DNA of 64,000 bases. Source: Aminivibrio pyruvatiphilus. GTDB taxonomy: Bacteria; Synergistota; Synergistia; Synergistales; Aminobacteriaceae. A program made the translations under genes and the position numbers. Below the pieces are notes generated by a model. It saw only the letters and a program-made list of their open reading frames with translations, did not search any database and was not told where the DNA came from. Shown piece after piece: positions 45,415-54,278 of this stretch; the first letter of the stretch is position 1; every line of letters begins with the position of its first letter. Location: the NCBI RefSeq assembly GCF_004366815.1, contig NZ_SORI01000012.1, positions 24,131 through 88,130 of the forward strand, in the 5' to 3' direction.

Positions 45415-45665
45415 GCTCCTGGGCAGTCTTCCTCTCCCCAGAGGTAAAAAAGCGCCTTGAGAAAATCCCCAACCCCGACCGCAGAAGAATCCTCACCGCC
45501 CTCGACGCTCTTTCCAACGGCCCTTCCGGCGACATAAAACCGCTGAAGGGTCGTTCTGAATGGAGGCTTCGGATCGGCGGCTGGAGAATCCTTCTTGATG
45601 TGGACGAGCCGGACAGAAAAATACGAGTTTCCTCCATAGGATCCAGGGGAGACGTCTACAAATAA
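45408..45665 (+). CDS. RelE/ParE superfamily toxin
   Basis: 85 residues with the RelE fold pattern: V-F-L-S-P-E-V-K-K-R-L, a helix pair, L-K-G-R-S-E-W-R-L-R-I-G-G-W-R-I-L and a final strand with the S-S-I-G-S-R-G-D-V-Y end. It is likely an mRNA interferase or gyrase poison, neutralised by the overlapping upstream gene. Confidence 0.82.
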   Translation: MVSSWAVFLSPEVKKRLEKIPNPDRRRILTALDALSNGPSGDIKPLKGRSEWRLRIGGWRILLDVDEPDRKIRVSSIGSRGDVYK

Positions 45666-45709
45666 GAATAGTGCTTCCGTTCTGAAATAAGGGAGAATTT
45701 TTGATGGAT

Positions 45710-46165
45710 GATCAAAACCAGGTCCTTCCCCTCCGGGGATGCTCCACGATCGCCTTGCTCAGGACGACATCCGGATCTGTCATCCTGAGGGCTGTTCCAT
45801 CGCCCGATCGCGCCCCCGGAGGGGGAGGATCTTGGGGTGGTTCTGAAGGCCTTAAATCCAGGTCCTTCGCTGCGCTCAGGACGACAACCAAACCGAGGCC
45901 GGTACCATTATTATGTCATTCTGAGGAGCGGAGCGACGAAGAATCTGACATTGCCTTCAATCTGTCATCCTGAGGGCTTGTTCTACCGCCCGATCGCGCC
46001 CCCGGAGGGGGAGGATCTTGGATGGTTCTGAAGGCCTTAAATCCAGGTCCTTCGCTGCGCTCAGGACGACACCAAACCCGAGGCCGGACCGTGGAATGAT
46101 GTCATTCTGAGGAGCGAAGCGACGATCGCGGAGCATCCCCGCAGGGGAAGAATCTCGTTTTTGAC
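45710..46165. repeat. Dispersed inverted-repeat cluster 8, running into the PIN gene
   Basis: Two almost identical long units (GGAGGGGGAGGATCTTGG and AGGTCCTTCGCTGCGCTCAG blocks at 45820 and 46005). The right part is read through by the minus-strand PIN frame. Confidence 0.85.
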
Positions 46166-46577
46166 TCAGATTCCCCTGAATCAATACTTTTTCAAGGAAT
46201 CCGGCCGGGCCGAGGATTTCCGGTTTTTCAAGGTTCAGTCCGCTAAAATCCTTGTCGCCCGTTATAAAAACGTCAACGTCCTCCGTGACGGCTGAATACA
46301 AAACAGGGTAGTCCTTTTCGTCCCGGATATCGAAAAGCCCCGGCTCCGGATGTTCCGGTGTATAAACAAGCTCGTACGGAAGCCGGCTCAGCAGTAAATC
46401 CATGGATTCAAACTTATTCCGGAATTTGCGCCGAACCACATTCAGCAACTCATCTACGACATAGGATGAAAGAACGAGCTGATGCTCTGTCGTGACCCTG
46501 ACAATCAACGCATCCATTTGCGAGTTTGGGAAAAGAAGCGCAGAAATGAGGATGTTGGTGTCAATCATTACGCGCAT
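45957..46577 (-). CDS. PIN-domain toxin (COG1569 type) with a repeat-derived C-terminal extension
   Basis: 206 codons. The first 135 residues are a complete PIN domain: Asp in M-I-D-T-N-I-L-I-S-A-L, V-V-D-E-L-L, D-E-K-D-Y-P-V-L-Y-S-A and F-I-T-G-D-K-D-F. The expected end is near F-L-E-K-V-L-I-Q. From about 46172 downward the frame is made of the dispersed repeat, adding about 70 residues of Arg- and Pro-rich sequence. The original stop may have been lost when the repeat inserted. The start overlaps the AbrB gene by 17 bases. Confidence 0.78.
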   Translation of the reverse strand: MRVMIDTNILISALLFPNSQMDALIVRVTTEHQLVLSSYVVDELLNVVRRKFRNKFESMDLLLSRLPYELVYTPEHPEPGLFDIRDEKDYPVLYSAVTEDVDVFITGDKDFSGLNLEKPEILGPAGFLEKVLIQGNLSQKRDSSPAGMLRDRRFAPQNDIIPRSGLGFGVVLSAAKDLDLRPSEPSKILPLRGRDRAVEQALRMTD

Positions 46578-46836
46578 GGCGTTCGTCCCAAACCTCGCGG
46601 CGCACCTCTTTTACCATATCCACAACGTCCTGTTCCGTTTTCAGTCCCATTCGCTCCGCTTCCCCGACAAAAGCGGCCTGTGCTTCCCTCAGCGCGACCA
46701 TGGCCGCATTTCCCATGATGATGCGGCCGTTTTCCTCCAAAAAAACAACCTTGTCACCGTCTTTTACACCCAATTTTTTCCGAATTTCCACGGGGATGGT
46801 GATTTGTCCCCGCATCGTGATTTTTGCAAGTTCCAT
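46561..46836 (-). CDS. SpoVT/AbrB-type antitoxin
   Basis: 91 residues; the swapped-hairpin AbrB domain is clear at the N-terminus (A-K-I-T-M-R-G-Q-I-T-I-P-V-E-I-R-K-K-L-G and G-D-K-V-V-F-L-E-E). ATG 46836 is spaced seven bases from AAAGGAG, the ATG two codons earlier is too close. The C-terminal tail should cover the PIN toxin encoded by the overlapping next gene. Confidence 0.85.
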   Translation of the reverse strand: MELAKITMRGQITIPVEIRKKLGVKDGDKVVFLEENGRIIMGNAAMVALREAQAAFVGEAERMGLKTEQDVVDMVKEVRREVWDERHARND

Positions 46837-46939
46837 ATCCATGCTCCTTTCCGGATTGCATTGGAATCAATGCATTCATTGGTCAAATTCTAAGCCTTTT
46901 TCTCTGAAAATTCAACCGTATGAATTGCGGAGAGAAAAG

Positions 46940-47600
46940 ACTCAAGCCCGAGGAGCGGTTTTGGCGACGATCGCGATCGCTAAGCACCCAGAGCGAAGCG
47001 GAGGGGGCATCCCCGGAGGGAGAGCTGCTGGTCCTGCTTTTGCTCTGTCATCCTGAGGGCTGTTCCACCGCCCGATCGCGCCCCCGGAGGGGGAGGATCT
47101 GGTTGGTTCTGAAGACCTCAACCCCGAGATCCCTCGGCCATGAAACCGGCCTCGGGATGACACTATTTTTTTCTGTCATCCCGAGCGAGCGAAGCGACCG
47201 AGGGATCTGCTCTTGATTCTGAAAGACCTCAAACTGAGGTCCTTCCCCTCCGGGGATGCTCCGCGATCGCGTTGCTCAGGACGACAACCAAACCGAGGCC
47301 GGTACCATTATTATGTCATTCTGAGGAGCGGAGCGACGAAGAATCTGACATTGGTCTTTAAGACCCTAAACCCAGGTCCTTCCCCTCCGGGGATGCTCCG
47401 CGATCGCGTTGCTCAGGACGACAACCAAACTGAGGTTCCTCCCCTCCGGGGATGCTCCGTAATTCTTTCGTTCAGGACGGGTTATCTGAATGTCTTATGG
47501 CCCTAAAACCAGATCCTTCGCATCCGCTCAGGATGACACCAAATCTACGTCATTCTGGAGAGACTGCGCCGCGAGCGAGATCCCTCCGTTCAGGACGACA
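46940..47600. repeat. Dispersed inverted-repeat cluster 9
   Basis: Seven or more arms in 660 bases, including exact copies of blocks seen in clusters 6 and 8 (CCAAACCGAGGCCGGTACCA). No gene is evident before the opine dehydrogenase end. Confidence 0.85.
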
Positions 47601-47616
47601 AGACCGAGGTCTCCCC

Positions 47617-48672
47617 TTACCCGTTCACCCCGTCAAGGTCCAGCCCGCCGAGAGTCCGCCCCGTAACGAGGTAGTCCTCCCCGGCGATGACGGAGGCCAG
47701 CCTGATGATGCTTTCCGTCACGGGCAGAGGGATTCCCAGCTTCTTCCCGATCTCGAACACGGGCACGAGAAGATAGGGAACGTCCTCGGTGAGGTACCGG
47801 TATTTCATGGACGCAGGGGAGTCGGCCCCGTGGCCGCAGTAGGCCCCGTTATTGAGGATGGTCTCCCGCAGGCTTTCCCCGTTGATGGAGTAGAGCTCCT
47901 TCATGTCGTCCATGGTGGAGAGGAGGTTGAGGCCAAGAGCCTTCCCCACGGCCATCCGCTCCCTGTCCATGGCCTCCATGACGGCACAGACGGAGTCGGT
48001 CATTCCCTCGGCGTAAAACCGGAACCTCCCGTTCCCCGACTCTATCCTCCCGGCGTTCATGATCATGGTGGGGCAGTGGAGGATCATGTTGGTGTTGGAG
48101 AGACCGATGGACAGCACGTTCGGCGCTGGTTTCAGCGGCACGGGAAAGGCGTCCTGCACCGAGGCGATGAAATCCCCGGTCCCGGAAGCAGGCAGGGCCG
48201 CTGCCGCCATGAAGTTCTTTATCCCCCAGACGTTCACCACCCCGGGGGCCTCGATGCGGCAGGCGTAGGGCATGGTGTCCGACTCCGCCGCAAGAAACCC
48301 CTCCGGCAGCCTGCCCCCGAAGGTTTCCTTCAGGACGAGGGACCCGAAATTCCCCGGCATGAGCAGCAATCTCTGCCCCCGCCCCAGGAAAGGGGCGATC
48401 AGGGAGAACACGGCCTCCTGGGCGAAGGAAGGCGCCAGGAAATAGAGGATCTCCGCATCCCGTACCGCCGCCGGGTCCGTGGTGACCTCCGCCAGGGTTC
48501 CTCTGGCCTCGATCGCCCCCGTCAGCTCGATGGTCTTCGTTTCTTCCAGGCGGAAGATATTGCGGCGGAATTCGGGGTGCTCGAACAGCGTCACCGGAAA
48601 GCCCTTCGACGCCAGGTGCCCCGCCAGGGCCTGGGCCCCGTTGCCTCCCCCCAGAACAGCAATTCTTTTCAT
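47617..48672 (-). CDS. NAD/NADP octopine/nopaline (opine) dehydrogenase family protein
   Basis: 351 residues. An N-terminal Rossmann fold (V-L-G-G-G-N-G-A-Q-A-L-A-G-H) leads to the opine-dehydrogenase C-terminal domain with the catalytic-type His in N-N-G-A-Y-C-G-H-G. These enzymes join or split an amino acid and a keto acid by reductive N-alkylation. It diverges from genes for an amino acid-binding protein and an ornithine cyclodeaminase-like enzyme, so the locus probably handles a basic or N-substituted amino acid. Confidence 0.83.
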   Translation of the reverse strand: MKRIAVLGGGNGAQALAGHLASKGFPVTLFEHPEFRRNIFRLEETKTIELTGAIEARGTLAEVTTDPAAVRDAEILYFLAPSFAQEAVFSLIAPFLGRGQRLLLMPGNFGSLVLKETFGGRLPEGFLAAESDTMPYACRIEAPGVVNVWGIKNFMAAAALPASGTGDFIASVQDAFPVPLKPAPNVLSIGLSNTNMILHCPTMIMNAGRIESGNGRFRFYAEGMTDSVCAVMEAMDRERMAVGKALGLNLLSTMDDMKELYSINGESLRETILNNGAYCGHGADSPASMKYRYLTEDVPYLLVPVFEIGKKLGIPLPVTESIIRLASVIAGEDYLVTGRTLGGLDLDGVNG

Positions 48673-48711
48673 AGAGCCTGTCTCCTCCCGAATATAAACG
48701 AAAATACATTG

Positions 48712-48740
48712 TAGACATCACAATAAACTTGAATTATAAT
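48712..48740 (+). promoter_or_regulatory. Putative promoter for the solute-binding protein gene
   Basis: TAGACA (48712-48717), 17 bases, TATAAT (48735-48740), about 50 bases before the start codon. Confidence 0.55.
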
Positions 48741-48789
48741 CCTCTGACCGTATTACGGAAAGGATCATATCATGTGGAGGTGGCTGAAT

Positions 48790-49569
48790 ATGAAGAAGAA
48801 CCTGCTGTCGGCACTGGCTGCGGTAGTGCTCGGAGCCCTCGTGCTGTCGCCGGCGCCCGCCGCGGCCGCGGGCGTCCTGGACCGGGACGTCATCCGGGTG
48901 GGCACCGAGGCGACCTATCCCCCCTTCGAGTACCGGAACGACAAGAACGAGATCGTAGGGTACGACATCGAGGTCGTCCAGGCCATCGGGAAGCACCTCG
49001 GAAAGAAAGTGGACATCGTGGACATGGCCTTCGACGGCCTCATCCCCGCCCTGATGACCGCGAAGATCGACCTCGTGGCCGCCGGAATGACCAACACGGA
49101 AGAGCGCCGGAAGAAGGTGGACTTCTCCGACGTCTACTACGACATCGAGAACGCCTTCGTGGTCCGCGGCAATGACGGCTCCATCGCGACGCTGGACGAT
49201 CTCAGGGGGAAAATCGCCACGGTCCAGATCGGTACCGCCCAGGACACCTTCATCACCGGAACGGGCCTTCCCGCCGAGATCAAGCGGTTCCAGAAGAACG
49301 ACGACGCCCTCATGGAGGTCAAGGTCGGCAGGGGGGACTTCTCCGTCCTCAACCTCACCGTGGCCAACGCCTTTCTCCGGAACAACAAGACCTTCGGGGA
49401 AGACCTCAAGATCGGCTTCCGCAACAAGATCCACCGGGAAGGCGAAGGCATCGCCCTCGGCATTCCCAAGGGAGACGAAGCTTTCCTGAAGGCCGTGAAC
49501 GACGCCATCGCCCTCATGAAAAAGAACGGAGAATTCGACGAACTCAAGAAAAAGTACCAGATGGACTGA
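48790..49569 (+). CDS. Amino acid ABC transporter substrate-binding protein (family 3)
   Basis: 259 residues: signal peptide (K-K-N-L-L-S-A-L, cleavage near A-A-A-A-G), then the SBP_bac_3 fold with V-G-T-E-A-T-Y-P-P-F-E-Y, G-Y-D-I-E-V and the M-T-N-T-E-E-R-R ligand loop whose Thr and Arg hold the amino acid carboxylate. GGAGG lies between ATG 48772 and ATG 48790, so the second is the start. No permease or ATPase gene is adjacent; the gene is followed by an ornithine cyclodeaminase-like gene after 13 bases. Confidence 0.9.
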   Translation: MKKNLLSALAAVVLGALVLSPAPAAAAGVLDRDVIRVGTEATYPPFEYRNDKNEIVGYDIEVVQAIGKHLGKKVDIVDMAFDGLIPALMTAKIDLVAAGMTNTEERRKKVDFSDVYYDIENAFVVRGNDGSIATLDDLRGKIATVQIGTAQDTFITGTGLPAEIKRFQKNDDALMEVKVGRGDFSVLNLTVANAFLRNNKTFGEDLKIGFRNKIHREGEGIALGIPKGDEAFLKAVNDAIALMKKNGEFDELKKKYQMD

Positions 49570-49582
49570 AAGGTGTGAGCAC

Positions 49583-50575
49583 ATGGCCAGGCTGCTGAGC
49601 CAGTCCGACGTGGAGAAGCTCATCTCCATGAAGGACATCGTTGAAATACTGGACAAAACCTACCGGGGGATGGGCGAGGGAACCGTCGTCAACCCCGCCA
49701 AGGGAACCCTCGACCTCGGGGAGAGCGGCCCCTATCCCCCCTACCATGCGGACATCAACTCCATGCCCGCCTACGTGGGATGGGTGGACACGGCAGGCAT
49801 CAAGTGGGCCGGCGGATGGATGGACAACCCCGCCCGGGGCCTGCCCTACGTCAGCGCCATCATCGTCCTCGTCAACCCCAGGAACGGCATCTTCACCGGG
49901 GTGATGGACGGCACCCTCATCACCAACCTGCGGACAGGCGCCCAGACCGCCGTGGCGCTGAAATACCTTTTTCCTGAACGGAAATCCCTCTCCGTGGGCC
50001 TCTTCGGCGCGGGAGTCCAGGGAAGGACCCAGACCCGGGCCATAGCGGAGCTCTTCGGCATCGACGAACTCAGGGTGTACGACATCTTCCCCGAAGCCGC
50101 CGCACAATTCGCTGCCGACATGGAATCTGTCGTCACGGGAAAAATCACCGTCTGCACAGCTCCCGAACAGGCCGCCGAAGGGGACGCCGTCATCACCGTC
50201 ACCCACGCCAAGGACGGCTTCTTCCGGAAGGAATGGTTCGCCCCCGGCTCCGTCCTCTTCCCCATGGGGTCCTACAAGGAATGCCGGGACGAAACCCTGC
50301 TCTCCGCGGATGCCATCGTGGTGGACCACGTGGCCCAGTGCCTCCACCGGGGAGCCCTCAAGGACCTCGCCGAGGCGGGCAGAATAGGCGAAAAGGACAT
50401 CACCGCCACCCTCGGTGAACTCGCGGCGGGAAAGAAAACCGTCACCGCTTCGTCCGGTTCCAGGATCCTCTGCATCCCCATCGGCACCGGGGCCATGGAC
50501 GTGGCCGCCGCGGCCGTGGTGCTCCAGCGGGCGGAGGAACAGGGCATCGGCGGAACCTTCGACTTCGCCGTCTGA
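49583..50575 (+). CDS. Ornithine cyclodeaminase/mu-crystallin family protein
   Basis: 330 residues. The family core G-L-F-G-A-G-V-Q-G-R-T-Q binds NAD; K-W-A-G-G-W-M-D and N-L-R-T-G-A-Q-T-A-V precede it as in ornithine cyclodeaminase and alanine dehydrogenase (archaeal type), with the V-D-H-V-A-Q catalytic Asp region later. It could deaminate or reduce a cyclic imino or amino acid delivered by the binding protein upstream. Ornithine itself is only one of several possible substrates. Confidence 0.87.
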   Translation: MARLLSQSDVEKLISMKDIVEILDKTYRGMGEGTVVNPAKGTLDLGESGPYPPYHADINSMPAYVGWVDTAGIKWAGGWMDNPARGLPYVSAIIVLVNPRNGIFTGVMDGTLITNLRTGAQTAVALKYLFPERKSLSVGLFGAGVQGRTQTRAIAELFGIDELRVYDIFPEAAAQFAADMESVVTGKITVCTAPEQAAEGDAVITVTHAKDGFFRKEWFAPGSVLFPMGSYKECRDETLLSADAIVVDHVAQCLHRGALKDLAEAGRIGEKDITATLGELAAGKKTVTASSGSRILCIPIGTGAMDVAAAAVVLQRAEEQGIGGTFDFAV

Positions 50576-50597
50576 TACAGGAACAGCATAGAATACC

Positions 50598-50631
50598 AGC
50601 CGCGGCCGGGGTTTTTTCCCCGGCCGCGAAT
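50598..50631 (+). terminator. Terminator after the binding protein/cyclodeaminase operon
   Basis: CGCGGCCGGGG and CCCCGGCCGCG arms around a TTTTTT loop, followed by an AT-rich tail. Confidence 0.75.
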
Positions 50632-50639
50632 TATTGTTG

Positions 50640-50785
50640 TCCCGAAGCGAGAACCTGTCATTCCGAGGAGCGGTTTTGGCGATGATCGCGGAGAATCCCC
50701 GTAGGGGAAGCAGCTGGTCCTGCTTTTGCCCTGTCATCCTGAGGGCTGTTCCACCGCCCGAAGGATCTGGTTGGTTTGGTCTTCC
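50640..50785. repeat. Dispersed inverted-repeat unit 10
   Basis: One long-type unit ending just before the left end of an IS3-like remnant. Confidence 0.75.
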
Positions 50786-50791
50786 TCCGAG

Positions 50792-51175
50792 TGACCCTCT
50801 CCGGAATTGACGGACCGTCAAAAAGGCCCGACAATGAGATCAATCTCACTGGAGGTGCCTCACATGGGAAAAGGAGAAAGACACCGAAAATATGACCCTG
50901 AATTCAAGAAGCATGTACTCCGGCTGGTGGCGGAAGGAAGCCCTGCCGTTAAAATCGCCGAAGACTTCGGAATTCCGGTAGATCGGATTTACGCCTGGAG
51001 AAAGCATGAGAAAAAGGAAATGGGAGCTGTTGCATTCGCTCAATCGGGAGGCAAGGTCCTCTCCCCGGAAGAAGAGCTCAAAGCCCTCCGGGAAGAACTA
51101 GCCGCCACCAGGCGGGAGCGGGACATCATGAAAATAGCCCTGTCCATCTTCTCGAAAGAACCTTAGAGTGGTTGA
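50792..51175 (+). mobile_element. Truncated IS3-family insertion sequence (left end and orfA only)
   Basis: Starts with TGACCCTCTCCGGAATTGAC, which matches the end of a second remnant at 60861, so it is the terminal repeat. It contains orfA but the orfB/integrase part and the right end are missing; repeat-family DNA begins at once after orfA. It cannot move on its own. Confidence 0.75.
50864..51166 (+). CDS. IS3-family transposase OrfA
   Basis: 100 residues: a helix-turn-helix (Y-D-P-E-F-K-K-H-V-L-R-L-V, then V-D-R-I-Y-A-W-R-K) and a leucine-zipper-like helix (E-E-L-K-A-L-R-E-E-L, ending R-D-I-M-K-I-A-L). GGAGG precedes ATG 50864. In an intact element a -1 frameshift fuses it to OrfB; here OrfB is absent. 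Confidence 0.82.
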   Translation: MGKGERHRKYDPEFKKHVLRLVAEGSPAVKIAEDFGIPVDRIYAWRKHEKKEMGAVAFAQSGGKVLSPEEELKALREELAATRRERDIMKIALSIFSKEP

Positions 51176-51189
51176 AGAAAGAGAAAGCA

Positions 51190-51590
51190 CGGGATCCTAA
51201 GACCAGGTCCTTTCCCGGAGAGGGGGGGGGATTGCTTTGGGTTTTGCCGGATTCTAACCCGTGATCCCTCAGTTCGTTTGGGGTGACAGCGGTTTGGTGT
51301 CATCCCGAGGCCGGTTCCATGGCCGAGGGATCTCGCTTTTGGTTTTGTCGGGTTCAAACCCGAAATTCCTCCTCACATCCCATCAGGACGACAGAGTCAA
51401 ATCATTCTCTGTGCTCTGTGCTCAGGACAACAACCAACCCGAGGCCTGCGCCATTATTATGTCATTCTGAGGAGCGCAGCGACGATCGCAGAGCATCCCC
51501 GGAGGGGAAGAATCTGAACTTGGTCTTTAGACCCTAAACCCAGGTCCTTCGCCTCGCTCAGGATGACAGAGTCAAATCGTTCTCTGTGCT
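51190..51590. repeat. Dispersed inverted-repeat cluster 11
   Basis: Diverged arms, including GTCATCCCGAGGCCGGTTCC and CTCAGGATGACAGAGTC. No gene seen up to the promoter at 51611. Confidence 0.75.
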
Positions 51591-51610
51591 CACTCCACCC
51601 CCCCAAAAAA

Positions 51611-51645
51611 TTGACTTTCCCCTATACGAGCAATAAAATTACTCA
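51611..51645 (+). promoter_or_regulatory. Promoter with palindromic operator, copy 1 of a matched pair
   Basis: TTGACT (51611-51616), 17 bases, TAAAAT (51634-51639). GAGCAATAAAATTACTCAAAG (from 51629) covers the -10 and is an imperfect palindrome (GAG.AAT...ATT.CTC). The same layout recurs at 55806. Confidence 0.7.
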
Positions 51646-51689
51646 AAGTAGAAATTTATTATTACTTTGTGAAGAGAGATGGCATCGCA

Positions 51690-52772
51690 ATGGCCCACAC
51701 CCCCGCTCCAGACGGCGTGTTTCTTCCCGCCGAAAATCTGCGCTCTTTTATGGAAAGGATTCTTGCAGCCCTTGGCCTTCCGGAAGAAGACGCTAAAATA
51801 ACCGGTGACGTCCTGATAGAAGCGGATCTTCGGGGTATAGATTCTCATGGCATCGGGCGCCTCTCTATTTATGTCGAACGCCTCTTGTCCGGCAAGCAGA
51901 ATCCTCATGCCCCCCTGACAGTGGTTTCCGAAGCTCCCGGTACCGCTCTCCTGGATGGAGGCGCCGGCATGGGACAGGTCATAGCCCTCCGGGCTATGGA
52001 ACTCGCCATCAGGAAGGCAAAGGAAACCGGAATCTCAGGGGTTGCCGTCCGGAACTCCAGCCATTTCGGTTTCGCGGGTTACTTCCCTCTCATGGCGGTC
52101 AGTGAAGGAATGATCGGCATGGCATTCACCAACGCCCGCCCGTCAATCTGCCCTACTTTTGGAACTGAACCCATGCTGGGGACAAACCCCATCGCCTTCG
52201 CCGCCCCCACGGATATGGATTTTCCCTTTCTCTTTGACGCGGCTACGTCCATCATCCAGCGCGGTACCGTAGAACTATACGACAGACTTCACGTTCAGCT
52301 TCCCGAAAAACTTGTTATTGGCCCTTCGGGAGAGTCCCTCTTAGAACCTGATCTCATTCTGGAAGAAATGCTCAAGGGCTCCGCTGCTCTTCTGCCCCTT
52401 GGCGGGATTGGAGAAGAAGGCGGTGGATACAAAGGGTACGGGTTGGCAATAATGGTGGAATTGCTCTCCGCCGCTCTCCAGAACGGACCCTATCTGAAGC
52501 ACGTCACTGGTGTGGGTATGGGACACTTCTTTCTTGCCATTGATATCTCAAAATTCCTTCCGGTGAGCACTTTCCGGAAAATTGCCGGATCCATCCTAAG
52601 AGATCTGCAGAATTCCCGGAAAGAACCGGGCCATGACAGAATCTTCGTTTCGGGGGAAAAGGAACATCTCACCCGCCTTGAGAGGTTGAAGACCGGTATT
52701 CCCCTGCCGCCCGACTTCCTGGAAAAACTACGCCAAATGGCGGCTCAGGTAGGGGTGGGACCACTGCAGTAA
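51690..52772 (+). CDS. Ldh2/MDH2 family NAD(P)-dependent oxidoreductase
   Basis: 360 residues of the malate/L-lactate/ureidoglycolate dehydrogenase (type 2) family: D-S-H-G-I-G-R-L near 50 with the catalytic His, V-R-N-S-S-H-F-G, G-T-N-P-I-A-F-A and the G-G-G-Y-K-G-Y-G-L-A glycine loop. It reduces or oxidises a 2-keto/2-hydroxy acid. It is the first gene of a polysaccharide-type region, so a keto-sugar-acid or simple hydroxy acid role are both possible. ATG 51690 is preferred; GTG 51669 is an alternative. Confidence 0.82.
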   Translation: MAHTPAPDGVFLPAENLRSFMERILAALGLPEEDAKITGDVLIEADLRGIDSHGIGRLSIYVERLLSGKQNPHAPLTVVSEAPGTALLDGGAGMGQVIALRAMELAIRKAKETGISGVAVRNSSHFGFAGYFPLMAVSEGMIGMAFTNARPSICPTFGTEPMLGTNPIAFAAPTDMDFPFLFDAATSIIQRGTVELYDRLHVQLPEKLVIGPSGESLLEPDLILEEMLKGSAALLPLGGIGEEGGGYKGYGLAIMVELLSAALQNGPYLKHVTGVGMGHFFLAIDISKFLPVSTFRKIAGSILRDLQNSRKEPGHDRIFVSGEKEHLTRLERLKTGIPLPPDFLEKLRQMAAQVGVGPLQ

Positions 52773-52871
52773 TCAACAATAAAAGAAATCTCTGGACTGT
52801 TCGGGTAGTTTACATTGGGCTGGAGTTAACTTGAGAAGCTGTGCAAATTACTGATTGAGCGGAGGTTGAAA

Positions 52872-54278
52872 ATGGTTTTTAGTTCTGTGGTTTTTCTTTT
52901 TGCTTTTTTGCCGACAGTCCTTATTGGGTATTATCTGCTAAATCCAATTTTTCGAAATGTATTTTTACTATGCTCCAGCTTGTTTTTTTATACTTGGGGA
53001 GAACCAAAGTTTATTTTTGTAATGATTGCTTCTATAGCGATAAATTATATTATTGGCATGCTTATCGATAAAATTTATCTTCTAATGGGTAAAAAGGGAA
53101 GTGTGTTTGTCCTTGCCGGGGGAGTTCTCTTAAACCTTGCGCTACTTGTCTATTTTAAATATTTCAACTTCATTGTATTGAATCTGAATAACATTTTTAA
53201 CCTTAATCTCGTGGTCCAGAATATTGCGCTTCCTATCGGAATTTCTTTTTTCACCTTTCAGGGCATGTCGTACATAATTGACCTGTACCGTCGAGAGATT
53301 CCGGTGCAAAGAAACCCTATTTCGGTTGCACTTTATATTTCCCTGTTTCCTCAACTTATCGCTGGTCCAATTGTTCGTTATTCTGACATATATCTTCAAA
53401 TAAACGAAAGGAAAATCGATGTCGAAAAGTTTGCACAAGGTATAAAGCGTTTTATTATTGGCCTTTCAAAAAAAATCTTATTGGCAAATGTCTTGGGAGA
53501 AGTTGCGGATTTAATTTTTGGAACACCGTTCAATCAAGTTGATTCTCTTACAGCATGGCTGGGTATAATCTGCTATACAATGCAAATATATTTTGACTTC
53601 TCTGGATATTCCGATATGGCTATTGGGCTTGGAAAGATGTTTGGTTTTGATTTTATGGAGAACTTTAATCTTCCCTATATTTCCAAATCCATAACCGAAT
53701 TTTGGAGGAGATGGCATATCTCTTTGTCTACGTGGTTTCGAGATTATCTCTATATTCCCTTGGGGGGAAACAGGTCAGGGAACGTTTATTTTAATTTGCT
53801 GCTGGTCTTTGTTGCTACGGGACTATGGCATGGCGCAGCGTGGAATTTCTTATGCTGGGGGTTATGGCACGGTCTTTTTTTAATTATCGAAAGAATTGTC
53901 AAGAAAAAGGGAATCCGAACTTCTGCTCCTGGATTGATTAAATGGGGCTATACGATGTTTGTGGTAGTTATTGGATGGGTACTTTTTCGAGCTGATGGAA
54001 TACAGGGAGCTTTTCATTATCTGATGTCTATGTTTAATTTTATTGAACGTGATTTTATTCGTTTCTCTGTCTGGTATTACCTTGATAGACATGTCCTGTT
54101 TACGTTGTTCGTCGCCGGAGTACTTAGTTCGCATTTACCCTCCTATATAATGGAAAAAATAAAAAACGCTAAGTGTGTTATGTTTGTGCAACCGGCAACA
54201 CTCCTGTTCCTTATGGTTCTTTGTGTCGTGTTTGTGGTCAACAGCAGTTACAATCCCTTTATATACTTCAGGTTTTAA
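52872..54278 (+). CDS. MBOAT family O-acyltransferase (AlgI/PatA-like)
   Basis: 468 residues with about eleven membrane helices. The MBOAT active region is clear: D-F-S-G-Y-S-D-M-A-I-G, the N-F-N-x-P-Y motif, F-W-R-R-W-H-I-S-L-S-T-W-F-R-D-Y and the catalytic His in G-L-W-H-G-A-A-W-N. Such proteins pass acetyl groups across the membrane for O-acetylation of surface polysaccharide. GGAGG is six bases before ATG 52872. Base composition drops sharply to AT-rich here compared with the neighbours, suggesting transfer. Coupled to the next gene by TAATG. Confidence 0.92.
   Translation: MVFSSVVFLFAFLPTVLIGYYLLNPIFRNVFLLCSSLFFYTWGEPKFIFVMIASIAINYIIGMLIDKIYLLMGKKGSVFVLAGGVLLNLALLVYFKYFNFIVLNLNNIFNLNLVVQNIALPIGISFFTFQGMSYIIDLYRREIPVQRNPISVALYISLFPQLIAGPIVRYSDIYLQINERKIDVEKFAQGIKRFIIGLSKKILLANVLGEVADLIFGTPFNQVDSLTAWLGIICYTMQIYFDFSGYSDMAIGLGKMFGFDFMENFNLPYISKSITEFWRRWHISLSTWFRDYLYIPLGGNRSGNVYFNLLLVFVATGLWHGAAWNFLCWGLWHGLFLIIERIVKKKGIRTSAPGLIKWGYTMFVVVIGWVLFRADGIQGAFHYLMSMFNFIERDFIRFSVWYYLDRHVLFTLFVAGVLSSHLPSYIMEKIKNAKCVMFVQPATLLFLMVLCVVFVVNSSYNPFIYFRF

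Noticed and set aside
51669..52772. Transposase or phage gene near the IS3 remnant
   Set aside because: The sequence is a clear Ldh2-family dehydrogenase with its own promoter.
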